A stretch of DNA of 32,424 nucleotides from Candidatus Fermentibacterota bacterium (lineage in GTDB: Bacteria > Fermentibacterota > Fermentibacteria > Fermentibacterales > JCC-6). Made by a program: the position numbers and the translations under genes. Position 1 is the first letter of the stretch. Each line of letters begins with the position of its first letter. This document shows positions 21,522 to 29,797 of the stretch, piece after piece. Below the pieces are notes generated by a model that did not search any database, had not been told where the DNA came from, and saw only the letters and a list, made by a program, of their open reading frames with translations. The stretch lies in the NCBI GenBank assembly GCA_014728175.1, contig WJMA01000002.1, positions 1 to 32,424 on the forward strand. The letters are read 5' to 3'.

Positions 21522-21908
21522 TCACCCTTTTCTTCGGCGTTTTCCCACCCACCATCGAAGCAGCAGCACCGAGATCAGGAGACCGGCTACGTCGGCCAGC
21601 ATGTCCTGCACCGAGCAGTCCCTGCCCGGTACGAATGACTGGTGGATCTCGTCGCTCAAGGCGTAAACCGAGCCGGCCGCCAGCATGAAGCCGGTTCCCC
21701 ACCAGGGCCGCAGCCCCCGGTTCGCGTAAAGGGCCACCCCCAGCAGGAAGAACTCCGCGAAATGAAGCGCCTTGTCCTGCCAGGGAAACAGGGGGGGCAC
21801 CAGTTCGATCTGGGGCTGATGGCTGAAGTAGAATATGACCCCGGCCACCGCGGCCAGGAACAGTATCCCGGCCGTTCTGCGCAGCGCGGTCCTACCCTTG
21901 GCCGTCAT
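21522..21908 (-). CDS. VanZ-like membrane protein
   Basis: 128 residues. Helices at about 10-30, 42-62 and 68-85, plus a C-terminal one, surround the VanZ signature SDEIHQSFVPGRDCSVQDML followed by ADVAG. VanZ lowers teicoplanin binding in enterococci; the wider family has no settled function. ATG 21908 overlaps the stop of the upstream GGDEF-like gene (ATGA). A start further upstream would add residues that run through that gene's end and is less likely. Together they form a two-gene transcript. The basic tail (GKRRRKG) should be cytoplasmic. Confidence 0.88.
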   Translation of the reverse strand: MTAKGRTALRRTAGILFLAAVAGVIFYFSHQPQIELVPPLFPWQDKALHFAEFFLLGVALYANRGLRPWWGTGFMLAAGSVYALSDEIHQSFVPGRDCSVQDMLADVAGLLISVLLLRWWVGKRRRKG

Positions 21909-23908
21909 TCCTGCAGCGACACCGCTGGAAGCTCGGAGACCACGCACCTGCCGGCGCCCACGCTGCGGGCCTGCTCCAGAAGATCCCTGGCCTGGCTTCT
22001 GAGCCTGGGTACCCGCCTGTCGGTATGGGTGGCGCAGGCCCCGATGGAAACGGTCAGGCGGACCTCGGTCCCGTCGAACTGCAGCGGCCGGTCGGCGAAA
22101 GAGGAGGAGACGGACTCGGCGATGGCCTCCACCGCCGCCCCGTCGGCCCCCTGGATCAGCACGGAGAAACTGTCGGCCCCGGTCCGGGCGATGTAGGCGT
22201 CGGCTCCGAGCAGGCTCCTCAGGCGGGAGGTGGTCGCCCGCAGGATGCCGTCACCCTTCTCGAACCCCAGCTTCCTGTTCATCTCCCCGAAGCCGTCTAT
22301 GTCCACCACCATCACCGCCACCGACCGGCCGAAGCGCCGGACGTCGGTAATCGACTCCTCGAGCCTCTCCTCGAAATGGGTTATCCTGGGCAGGGCGGTG
22401 ACCCCGTCGGTCCCGGTGGTCTTCCGGCGCCTCTCCTCCAGCACCAGCCGCTCCATGGCCAGCGACAGTAGCGCGGCACATCCCCGCAGGACGTGCTCGT
22501 GGGCCGGTCCGAACCCCTCGCTGCTCTCGCTCTCCATCAGCATCACTCCCACCACCCGGTCGCGCACCAGGAGCGGCGCGGCGGCGCAGCTGCCTATCTC
22601 CCGTTCCGGATCGTCCTCCTCCGAAAGGGACCTGACCCCCTTGTCTCCCAGAGTCATCCTGTTCCTGCGCATGGGCTTTTCGTATCTCATGACCCATCCG
22701 GCCACCCCGCCGGTTGTATCGAACACCCTCCAGCTCCGGCCCTGGGCGAAGTGGCCCATCGACTCGTACACCCTCATCCGGGCACCCTCGTCCTCCCGCA
22801 GGGCCACGGTCACCGTGCGGTCGGGGAACAGCCCGTGCAGGCCCATAACCGACCTGTGCACGGCCTTCTGCAGGTTGGATTCCCTGGCCGTGCCGCTGAG
22901 CACCCGGTCGAACCAGTCCGGGCTGAGACCGGCCGCCTCGGGGGAGGGACCCTCCGTGCTGCTGGCCACCGCGGCCTCGGAGGCGTCCCTCAAATCCTCC
23001 AGCACTTCCATGTCGAACGAGGAGCCGTCCCTGTCCAGGAGGAACACCGCCTCCAGTACTCCTGCCACCTTTACCGGGGCCACCGCGTAATTGGTTGGTA
23101 CGATGGTGGACCGGTACCAGGGCGGGGCGCCTTCGGGCTCGGGCCGGTAGCCGTTAATCAGCGTCGCCCCGTCCGCCGCCCGGGCCAGAAGGGGATGGGT
23201 GGTCCTCACCAGGGCCCTTCCGGCGATCCTTTCCCTTCCCCCTATGTAATCGTCCAGCCGCATCAGGTTATCGTCGTGCCTGCAGAAAAGGCAGCTGGCC
23301 TGGGCGCCGCTGTGCCGGTGCAGCAGCGGAAGCATTCCCCTGGCGGTCTCCATCAGCAGGCTCTGCTTTCGCCGCGGCGATGGTTGAGAGGTCTCCTCCA
23401 ACCCGGGGCGGGTCTTTCTTTCCCTGTCCCTCTCGCTCTCGGAGATCATCTCCGCGAAGATTCCGAAAACCGCGGGAGGAGCGAAGGCGGCCAAGGCCCG
23501 GGGAAGGTTGTCGAACAGAACCTCCAGGATGGTTCCCTGCTCGTTGAGAAGCAGGGAGAGGGCCTCCACCAGGCCTACGGCCAGCCCGAACTCCGCCGCC
23601 GAGCTCCCCACGGAGGGCAGCGCGAACCAGGCCAGCAGGAAGAAGTAGACCGGGTACAGGTAGCCGTCGCTTCCCCCGGTCAGTTGTACCGCGGCGATAA
23701 CCATCAGGGTCATCCAGGTGGAGAGAAGCCTGTCCGTCCGCCTTCCGCTTCGCCAGGAGGTTACGGCTGCGAACAGACACAGGAATAGGATCCCGGCCGC
23801 CACCAGGTAGTAAAGGGGGTCCGCGGACGGCCGCCGGCCGTAACCCAGGGCCAGAGCGAGCATTCCCACCACGGCCGCCACGTATCCCAATACTCTCAGA
23901 GTTCTCAA
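21905..23908 (-). CDS. Membrane GAF protein with inactive GGDEF domain (GADSF)
   Basis: 667 residues from TTG 23908. That start has AGGGAGG 4 bases upstream; the frame is open to TTG 23989, but that codon forms part of the -35 box. About six membrane helices span residues 5-154. Then come a GAF-like region with a CLFC pair (about 190-340), a second GAF (about 370-490) and a GGDEF fold (about 505-660). The fold is recognisable from VMVVDIDGFGEMNRKLGFEKGDG, but the active motif reads GADSF (577-581; bases 22166-22180) instead of GG(D/E)EF, and no RxxD inhibitory site is at the right spacing. Cyclase activity is therefore unlikely; it may bind GTP or c-di-GMP, or act as a partner. Divergent from rho. 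Confidence 0.85.
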   Translation of the reverse strand: MRTLRVLGYVAAVVGMLALALGYGRRPSADPLYYLVAAGILFLCLFAAVTSWRSGRRTDRLLSTWMTLMVIAAVQLTGGSDGYLYPVYFFLLAWFALPSVGSSAAEFGLAVGLVEALSLLLNEQGTILEVLFDNLPRALAAFAPPAVFGIFAEMISESERDRERKTRPGLEETSQPSPRRKQSLLMETARGMLPLLHRHSGAQASCLFCRHDDNLMRLDDYIGGRERIAGRALVRTTHPLLARAADGATLINGYRPEPEGAPPWYRSTIVPTNYAVAPVKVAGVLEAVFLLDRDGSSFDMEVLEDLRDASEAAVASSTEGPSPEAAGLSPDWFDRVLSGTARESNLQKAVHRSVMGLHGLFPDRTVTVALREDEGARMRVYESMGHFAQGRSWRVFDTTGGVAGWVMRYEKPMRRNRMTLGDKGVRSLSEEDDPEREIGSCAAAPLLVRDRVVGVMLMESESSEGFGPAHEHVLRGCAALLSLAMERLVLEERRRKTTGTDGVTALPRITHFEERLEESITDVRRFGRSVAVMVVDIDGFGEMNRKLGFEKGDGILRATTSRLRSLLGADAYIARTGADSFSVLIQGADGAAVEAIAESVSSSFADRPLQFDGTEVRLTVSIGACATHTDRRVPRLRSQARDLLEQARSVGAGRCVVSELPAVSLQE

Positions 23909-23959
23909 ACCGGCCTCCCTGAATCGGCCCACCGAATCTGCGGCGAGAGGGACTCCCGA

Positions 23960-23989
23960 ATTATGGGTGGGCCGGCCCCCGTTTGACAA
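23960..23989 (-). promoter_or_regulatory. Promoter of the inactive-GGDEF/VanZ transcript
   Basis: On the minus strand TTGTCA (23984-23989), an 18-base spacer and CATAAT (23960-23965), about 45 bases before TTG 23908. The TTG start at 23989 would fall inside this -35 box, which is why the shorter start is preferred. Confidence 0.5.
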
Positions 23990-24041
23990 AGGGGCCCCGT
24001 CCCCGCACTTGACGAAAGGCTCCCCAGAGGGAATCTTTCTC

Positions 24042-24172
24042 TTGCTTTCCCGAACCGTCTAGTTGATACCAAAGTACCGAATACCATCGTTGCCGCTGGT
24101 GCGGTAGGGTTATTTGAACTCGTTATTTTTCCGAAACCTGAGCTTACTATCTCCAACCAACTCCAACCATAA
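24042..24172 (+). promoter_or_regulatory. rho leader region: candidate promoter and C-rich tandem repeat
   Basis: A candidate promoter TTGCTT (24042-24047), 16-base spacer, TGATAC (24064-24069) would give a leader of about 105 bases. Just before the ribosome site lies a tandem 10-base repeat, CTCCAACCAA CTCCAACCAT (24151-24170), within a C-rich, G-poor stretch. Such sequence is what Rho itself binds (rut-like), so the leader may let Rho limit its own expression. Confidence 0.35.
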
Positions 24173-24181
24173 AGAGGACAC

Positions 24182-25462
24182 ATGTCTGCACAACCTGCCA
24201 AGGGGCCCTCGCTCTCGGATCTGAAGCAGAAGACTCTGGTCGAGCTCCAGGCCATCGCCAAGACCATGGGTCTGAAGGGCATCTCGGGCCTTCGTAAACG
24301 CGAGCTTATCCAGAAGCTCATCGAGAACAAGACCCAGAAGAACGGCCTGCAGTTCGCCACCGGAGTGCTGGAGGTGCTGCCGGACGGCTACGGCTTCCTG
24401 CGCTCCCCGGAGTTCAACTACCTTCCGGGGTCGGACGACATATACGTCTCGCCCTCCCAGATAAAGCGCTTCGCCATGAGGACCGGCGACACCATCTCCG
24501 GCCAGGTGCGCAACCCCAAGGACGGCGAGAAGTACTACGCGCTCCTCCGGGTGGAATCCATAAACAACGACGGCGCCGAGCTGGCCAGGGAGCGGACCCG
24601 GTTCGACGGCCTTACTCCGTACTTCCCCAACGAGATATTCCGCATGGAGACCGGGGCCGACAACGTATCGGGCCGAATACTGGACCTGCTCACCCCGATG
24701 GGCAAGGGCCAGCGGGCCCTGATAGTCTCCCCACCCCGGGCCGGAAAGACCGTGCTCCTGCAGATAATCGCCAACAGCATCACCACGAACAATCCGGAGG
24801 CCAAGCTGATAATCCTCCTCATAGACGAGCGGCCGGAGGAGGTTACCGACATGAAGTACAACGTCGATGCGGAGGTCATAAGCTCCACGTTCGACGAGGC
24901 CCCCAAACGTCACGTCCAGGTCGCGGACATCGTGCTGGCCAAGGCCAAGAGCCTGGTGGAGAGCGGCTACGACGTGGTCATTCTGCTGGACTCGATAACC
25001 AGGCTGGCCCGGGCCAACAACCAGGTGGTTCCCCACTCGGGCAAGATCCTGTCCGGGGGAGTCGACTCCAACGCCCTGCAGCGGCCCAAGCGCTTCTTCG
25101 GGGCGGCCCGGAACATAGTGGAGGGTGGCAGCCTTACCATAGTGGGCACCGCTCTGGTGGATACCGGCAGCAGGATGGACGAGGTGATCTTCGAGGAGTT
25201 CAAGGGTACCGGCAACTGCGAGATAGTACTCGACCGCCGGCTGGCCGACAGGCGGGTCTACCCGGCGATAGACATAAACAAGTCCGGGACCCGCAAGGAG
25301 GAGCTCCTCCTGGAGGAGGACGCCCTGAGCAGGATCTGGATAATGCGGAAGATACTGGCCGACCTCAACTCCGTGGAGGCCATGGAGCTGTTGAAGAAGC
25401 AGGTCTCCCAGCACGACTCCAACAAAGAGTTCCTTGACGCCATGGCGGCCATGTCCCAATGA
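24182..25462 (+). CDS. rho: Transcription termination factor Rho
   Basis: 426 residues, a typical length. A hexameric RNA helicase that ends transcription. It has the N-terminal Rho_N helical domain ([20 protein letters not shown]), the cold-shock-like RNA-binding domain ([20 protein letters not shown] at 69-88), Walker A SPPRAGKT (183-190), Walker B region [14 protein letters not shown], and Q-loop [20 protein letters not shown]. No large insertion between the RNA-binding part and the ATPase is present, unlike the Rho of several high-GC or Bacteroidetes bacteria. AGAGGA lies about 4 bases before ATG 24182. Followed 64 bases later by rpmE, a common pairing. Confidence 0.97.
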   Translation: MSAQPAKGPSLSDLKQKTLVELQAIAKTMGLKGISGLRKRELIQKLIENKTQKNGLQFATGVLEVLPDGYGFLRSPEFNYLPGSDDIYVSPSQIKRFAMRTGDTISGQVRNPKDGEKYYALLRVESINNDGAELARERTRFDGLTPYFPNEIFRMETGADNVSGRILDLLTPMGKGQRALIVSPPRAGKTVLLQIIANSITTNNPEAKLIILLIDERPEEVTDMKYNVDAEVISSTFDEAPKRHVQVADIVLAKAKSLVESGYDVVILLDSITRLARANNQVVPHSGKILSGGVDSNALQRPKRFFGAARNIVEGGSLTIVGTALVDTGSRMDEVIFEEFKGTGNCEIVLDRRLADRRVYPAIDINKSGTRKEELLLEEDALSRIWIMRKILADLNSVEAMELLKKQVSQHDSNKEFLDAMAAMSQ

Positions 25463-25526
25463 TACTCAGTCCGTTGCGGACACGGGGAAGCGAAGAGTAA
25501 ACCGAAAGATTCGCGGAGGAAACGAC

Positions 25527-25760
25527 TTGAAACAGGATACACACCCCGAGTACAGGGAGGTTACCTACACCTGTACCTGCGGATACACCATAAAGACCAG
25601 GTCCACGGGGAAGGACAGGAAGTTCGGCATCTGCTCGAACTGCCATCCGTTCTACACGGGCAAGCAGAAGCTCGTCGACTCCGCGGGCAGGGTGGACAAG
25701 TACATTCGGAAGTACGGAAAGCGCGACACCGGCAAGAAGGGCGGCGGCTCGGGCAGCTAG
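25527..25760 (+). CDS. rpmE: Ribosomal protein bL31, zinc-binding form
   Basis: 77 residues from TTG 25527, with GGAGG 8 bases upstream. The protein begins MKQDTHPEYREV, as bL31 does. The family signature ICSNCHPFYTGKQK (35-48) is exact. Four Cys (16, 18, 36, 39) make the zinc-holding C+ form. A Gly/Lys-rich tail (DTGKKGGGSGS) extends the usual end. bL31 bridges the ribosomal subunits. A TTG start for a ribosomal protein is unusual. It lies between rho and the DUF1385 gene. Confidence 0.95.
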   Translation: MKQDTHPEYREVTYTCTCGYTIKTRSTGKDRKFGICSNCHPFYTGKQKLVDSAGRVDKYIRKYGKRDTGKKGGGSGS

Positions 25761-25838
25761 TAGGCCGATCGTCTGGTCGACGGGGAGCGGAAGGCTCTCC
25801 GTCTTTGTCGTTCGTGGCGGCCGGAAGGAGTGCTGAGC

Positions 25839-26801
25839 ATGCGGTCCCCCGTTCTGCTCCGCTGCCTCTCCGAAGGCCCCCGGGTGGGCGGACAGGCTGT
25901 CATCGAAGGAGTGATGATGCGGTCCCGGCAAAGAGCCGCGGTAGCCGTGCGCGATCCGGAGGGCCGGATAGTAGCCCGGGTGCTCGACAAAAGCCTCATA
26001 GAGCAGAGCTCGCCCATCTGGCGCAAACCCTTCTTCAGGGGGGCTGCCAACCTCCTGGATACCGTAAGGCTGGGAATGGCCGGCTTGAACTGGTCGGCCG
26101 AGGTCGCCGAGGGAGACCAGGGTTCCTCCCGGGGATCGTCGTTCCTGGGAACGGCCCTGGCCGTGATTCTGGCGGTGGTCTTCTTCGCCTGGCTTCCCCT
26201 GAAGGCCGGCATCTGGATACTTCCGGAATCCTCCCAGTTCGCCGTCCATCTTCTGGCGGGGCTGTTCAGGATAACCGCCTTCTTCCTGTACATACTGGCC
26301 ATATCCCTGATCCCGGACATCAGAAGGGTTTTTCAGTACCACGGCGCCGAGCACCAGACCATCCATGCCTTCGAGAGAGACGGCGAATCCCTGGTGGAGG
26401 CCGCCACGGCGGAGAGCCCGCTTCACCAGCGGTGCGGCACATCCTTCCTTCTGTTGGTAATGCTGGGGGCGGTCGTCTTCTACGCGGTGGTTGACTCCCT
26501 GGTGGTGGCCCTGTCCGGGACCAGGCTGGACGCCCACTGGAGGCTTCTCTACCACCTCCCGCTGATACCCCTGGTCCTGGGAGTCAGCTACGAGCTGCTC
26601 AAGCTGGCCGACAGGCACCTGGAGTCCTCGGCCATAGCCAGGGCGGCCACCTACCCGGGAATGCTGCTGCAGAGGCTTACCACCCGCCGGGCCGACCGGT
26701 CCCAGGTGGAGGTGGCCGTGGCCTCCCTCCGCCTGGCCCTACGGGAGGACCCGGGACCGGAGGTCACCGTTCTACGGAAGGAGGAGGAGGAGCCGGAGTG
26801 A
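25839..26801 (+). CDS. DUF1385 (YqhQ-like) membrane protein
   Basis: 320 residues from ATG 25839, chosen because AAGGAG lies 8 bases before it; GTG 25830 in the same frame is too close to that site. The family signatures are [15 protein letters not shown] near the N-terminus and the central [16 protein letters not shown]. There are about four membrane helices (around 105-125, 135-162, 205-230 and 240-262). Function is unknown for the family. The order rho/rpmE, DUF1385, then prfA and prmC is a conserved cluster in several phyla. Shares GTGA with prfA. Confidence 0.9.
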   Translation: MRSPVLLRCLSEGPRVGGQAVIEGVMMRSRQRAAVAVRDPEGRIVARVLDKSLIEQSSPIWRKPFFRGAANLLDTVRLGMAGLNWSAEVAEGDQGSSRGSSFLGTALAVILAVVFFAWLPLKAGIWILPESSQFAVHLLAGLFRITAFFLYILAISLIPDIRRVFQYHGAEHQTIHAFERDGESLVEAATAESPLHQRCGTSFLLLVMLGAVVFYAVVDSLVVALSGTRLDAHWRLLYHLPLIPLVLGVSYELLKLADRHLESSAIARAATYPGMLLQRLTTRRADRSQVEVAVASLRLALREDPGPEVTVLRKEEEEPE

Positions 26802-27889
26802 GTCTGGCGGACAGAGACAGCATAGAACGGCGGATAGAGGAGATAGATTCCCAGCTGGCCGACCCGGACACCCTGCGGAACCCCCAGCTCATCCGGTCGC
26901 TGCAGGAGGAGAGATCCAACCTGGCCGGGCTGGCCGATACCATGGACGAGATATCCAGGACCGAGTCTCAGATCGCAGAGATGGAGGAGGTGCTGGAAGA
27001 CGAGGACCCCGAGCTGGCCTCCATCGCCCGGGAGGAGCTTCCCCAGCTCCGCCGGGAGCATGAGAGCCTGCAGACCCGGCTGCGCAAGCTGCTCATTCCT
27101 CCGGACCCCAACGACCGGCGCAACGTTATTGTGGAGATCAGGGCCGGCACCGGCGGGGAGGAGGCGGCCCTGTTCGCCGCCGACGTGTACTCCATGTACG
27201 CGTCCTACGCCCAATCCCGGGGATGGAAGCTGGAGAACCTGAGCAGCAGGCCTTCCGAGCGGGGAGGCTTCAAGGAGGTGGTGTTCTCCCTCCAGGGCAA
27301 GAGGGTTTACAGCCGCATGAAGTTCGAGGCCGGAGTGCACAGGGTCCAGAGGGTGCCGGAGACCGAGACCCAGGGCCGCATCCATACCTCTGCCTGTTCG
27401 GTGGCCGTGCTTCCCGAGGCGGAGGAGGTGGAGGTCAAGATAAACGACGAGGACCTCCGGGTGGACGTCTACCGCTCTTCCGGCCCCGGAGGGCAGAGCG
27501 TCAACACCACCGACTCGGCGGTCAGGATAACCCATGCCCCCACCGGGATCGTGGTGGCCTGCCAGGACGAGAAGAGCCAGCACAAGAACAAGAGCAAGGC
27601 CATGAAGGTCCTCCGCTCCCGCCTGCTTGATCACCACAAGCGAGAGCAAGACCGCAAGAGGGCCAGCGCCCGCAAGAGCATGATCGGCTCGGGAGACCGC
27701 AGCGCCAAGATACGGACCTACAACTTCCCTCAGAACAGGGTGACCGACCACCGCATAAACCTGACCACCCACAACCTGGACCAGGTGATGGGGGGCGAGC
27801 TGGACCCGGTCATAGATGCCCTTACGGAAGCAGAGGAGCAGAGACTTCTCTCCGAGTTGTCCGAGGAGGGCGGGCCGGAGGAGCAGTGA
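26798..27889 (+). CDS. prfA: Peptide chain release factor 1
   Basis: 363 residues. Reads UAA and UAG stop codons and triggers peptide release. The catalytic GGQ is at 231-233 ([20 protein letters not shown]). The codon-reading tripeptide of RF1, PxT, is PET at 187-189 ([14 protein letters not shown]) where RF2 has SPF, so the RF1 call is firm. GTG 26798 overlaps the DUF1385 stop (GTGA). It is followed without a gap by prmC, whose product methylates the GGQ glutamine. Use of UAG as a stop in several genes of the window agrees with an active RF1. Confidence 0.97.
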   Translation: MSLADRDSIERRIEEIDSQLADPDTLRNPQLIRSLQEERSNLAGLADTMDEISRTESQIAEMEEVLEDEDPELASIAREELPQLRREHESLQTRLRKLLIPPDPNDRRNVIVEIRAGTGGEEAALFAADVYSMYASYAQSRGWKLENLSSRPSERGGFKEVVFSLQGKRVYSRMKFEAGVHRVQRVPETETQGRIHTSACSVAVLPEAEEVEVKINDEDLRVDVYRSSGPGGQSVNTTDSAVRITHAPTGIVVACQDEKSQHKNKSKAMKVLRSRLLDHHKREQDRKRASARKSMIGSGDRSAKIRTYNFPQNRVTDHRINLTTHNLDQVMGGELDPVIDALTEAEEQRLLSELSEEGGPEEQ

Positions 27890-28722
27890 CCGTGCTGGAG
27901 GCGGTCCGCTGGGCCGCCCGGGCCCTCTCGGCCTGCGACTCTCCCCGGACCGACGCCGAGCTGCTTATGTGCAGCCTGCTGGGGCTGACCAGGTCCGGCA
28001 TGCTGCTTAGGGGTCGAGCCCGGCTGTCCCCCCCCCAGCTGAAGCGCTACCGGAAAATGGTGGCCGCCCGCCGGGAGAGGATTCCGCTGCAGCACATCAC
28101 TGCCGGCGTGGAGTTCATGGCACACGAGTTCGCGGCCGGGCCGGAGGCCATGGTTCCCAGGCCGGAGACGGAGACCCTCTACCAGATGTTCGTCTCCCTC
28201 CTGCCGCCGAGCCCGGGCGCCCTCCTGGACCTGGGCACCGGCTCGGGGGTTCTGGGCGTAAGTCTGGCCCTCAGGTTCCCCCGGGCCCTGGTGGTGGGAG
28301 TCGAGCTTTCCCGGGAGGCCACCGCCCTGGCCCGAAGCAACGCCCGTTCTCTGGACGCCTCGGGCTTTCGACTGGTAGTCAGCGACTTGACGGGCGGGTT
28401 TAGCCGCCGGCCCCTGTTTGACGGCATAGTCGCCAACCTTCCATATATCCCCTCCGGCGTAATCCCGGGTCTACAGCCCGAGGTCCGAGACGGCGACCCC
28501 CCGGAGGCCCTGGACGGCGGGCCCGATGGGCTGGACCTGGTGAGAAGGGCCCTCGACGAGGTTCCGGACCTTCTGAGGTCCGGAGGCGTTCTGGCTCTGG
28601 AGCTGGGCGAGGGCCAGTGCGACCGGGTGTCGGACCTGATCCGAAGCACGACCGGCTGGGAGACGGGGACCCATCCCGATCTCTCCGGCCGGCCGCGGGT
28701 AGTCACATCCAGGAAGGCTTGA
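27886..28722 (+). CDS. prmC: Release factor glutamine methyltransferase
   Basis: 278 residues. Methylates the GGQ glutamine of release factors using S-adenosylmethionine. The N-terminal helical substrate domain has the usual [17 protein letters not shown] and VPRPETETL. The SAM site DLGTGSG is at 115-121. The catalytic motif, normally NPPY, reads NLPY here (184-187, VANLPYIP): Asn, the second Pro and Tyr stay, the first Pro is Leu. GTG 27886 overlaps the prfA stop by 4 bases; GTG 27892 is an alternative. The partner gene next door supports the call. Confidence 0.93.
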   Translation: MTVLEAVRWAARALSACDSPRTDAELLMCSLLGLTRSGMLLRGRARLSPPQLKRYRKMVAARRERIPLQHITAGVEFMAHEFAAGPEAMVPRPETETLYQMFVSLLPPSPGALLDLGTGSGVLGVSLALRFPRALVVGVELSREATALARSNARSLDASGFRLVVSDLTGGFSRRPLFDGIVANLPYIPSGVIPGLQPEVRDGDPPEALDGGPDGLDLVRRALDEVPDLLRSGGVLALELGEGQCDRVSDLIRSTTGWETGTHPDLSGRPRVVTSRKA

Positions 28723-28726
28723 TCCG

Positions 28727-29797
28727 GTGAGAACCTCCAGACGGGTTAGCGTGGGCGAGGTACCCCTGGGCGGGGACGCTCCGGTGGTGGTCCAGTCCAT
28801 GACCAACACCCCCACCTCCGATCCCGGGGCCACCCTGGCCCAGATAGAGCGCCTGGCGGCCTTCGGGGCGGAGATAGTCAGGGTGGCGGTCCCGGACGTG
28901 GAGTCGACCGAGGCCCTGCCCTCGATCCTGGCTTCCTCTCCGGTGCCCCTGGTTGCCGACGTCCACTTCGACGCCGACCTCGCTCTACGCTCGCTGCGGG
29001 CCGGCGTCCACAAGCTCAGGCTCAATCCCGGCAATATCGCCCGGGCGGAGGACGTTCGCCGCATAGCCGCAGAGGCCTCCGACCGGGAAGTGCCGATACG
29101 GGTGGGCGTAAACTCCGGCAGCGTACCGGGGAAGCTGCGCAAGCGGTACGGCGGGGTCAACGAGAGGTCGATGTGGGAGGCCGCCAGAAGTCACGTAAGC
29201 CTGCTGGAGGAACTGGGGTTCGAGGACATCGTGGTCTCCCTGAAAGCCAGCGATCCCCGCCTCACGGTACGCGCCAACCTCCTGGCCGCCGAAAACTGCG
29301 ACTACCCGCTACACCTGGGGGTTACCGAGGCCGGACCCGGTCTTACCGGGGCGGTACGCTCCACGGTTGCTATAACCGAGCTTCTTTTGCATGGAATAGG
29401 CGATACGGTAAGAATATCTCTGACCGGTCCCCCGGAGGACGAGCCGGTGGTTGCCTGGGAGATACTGTCTTCCCTCGGCCTCCGGAAGGGTTTCCCCAGG
29501 ATCGTGAGCTGCCCCACCTGCGCCCGGGCGCGCCTGGACGTGGCGGCCATGGCCGGGGAGGTCGCGGCCCATCTGAGGGGGAGGAAGGCCGATATCACGG
29601 TTGCGGTCATGGGCTGCGAGGTAAACGGTCCGGGAGAAGCCAGGGAGGCCGATCTTGCGGTCATCGGCGCTCCGTCCGGCTGCCTCCTTTTCCGGGAGGG
29701 CAGGATGCTCAGAAGGATCGACCCGGGCAACGTCCTCCCCGAGCTGGACAGGGAGATCGACAGGATCGCGCAACGGAACCAGGGAGGTGCGAAGTGA
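28727..29797 (+). CDS. ispG: 4-hydroxy-3-methylbut-2-enyl diphosphate synthase (IspG/GcpE)
   Basis: 356 residues. The penultimate step of the MEP isoprenoid pathway, a 4Fe-4S enzyme. The TIM-barrel part has VVVQSMTNTPT (20-30), VADVHFDADLAL and KLRLNPGNI. The cluster ligands are Cys262 and Cys265 (SCPTCARARLDV), Cys297 and Glu304 (MGCEVNGPGEA). Length is that of the short bacterial type without the insert of plants. GTG 28727 lies 4 bases after prmC with AGGAAGG about 9 bases upstream. Coupled to glnA through GTGA. Linkage to prmC/glnA is not a familiar arrangement, so co-expression may only reflect growth-related genes. Confidence 0.96.
   Translation: MRTSRRVSVGEVPLGGDAPVVVQSMTNTPTSDPGATLAQIERLAAFGAEIVRVAVPDVESTEALPSILASSPVPLVADVHFDADLALRSLRAGVHKLRLNPGNIARAEDVRRIAAEASDREVPIRVGVNSGSVPGKLRKRYGGVNERSMWEAARSHVSLLEELGFEDIVVSLKASDPRLTVRANLLAAENCDYPLHLGVTEAGPGLTGAVRSTVAITELLLHGIGDTVRISLTGPPEDEPVVAWEILSSLGLRKGFPRIVSCPTCARARLDVAAMAGEVAAHLRGRKADITVAVMGCEVNGPGEAREADLAVIGAPSGCLLFREGRMLRRIDPGNVLPELDREIDRIAQRNQGGAK

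Noticed and set aside
24151-24170. Start of a CRISPR-like or other repeat array
   Set aside because: Only two adjacent 10-base units with no spacers; better explained as a C-rich leader.
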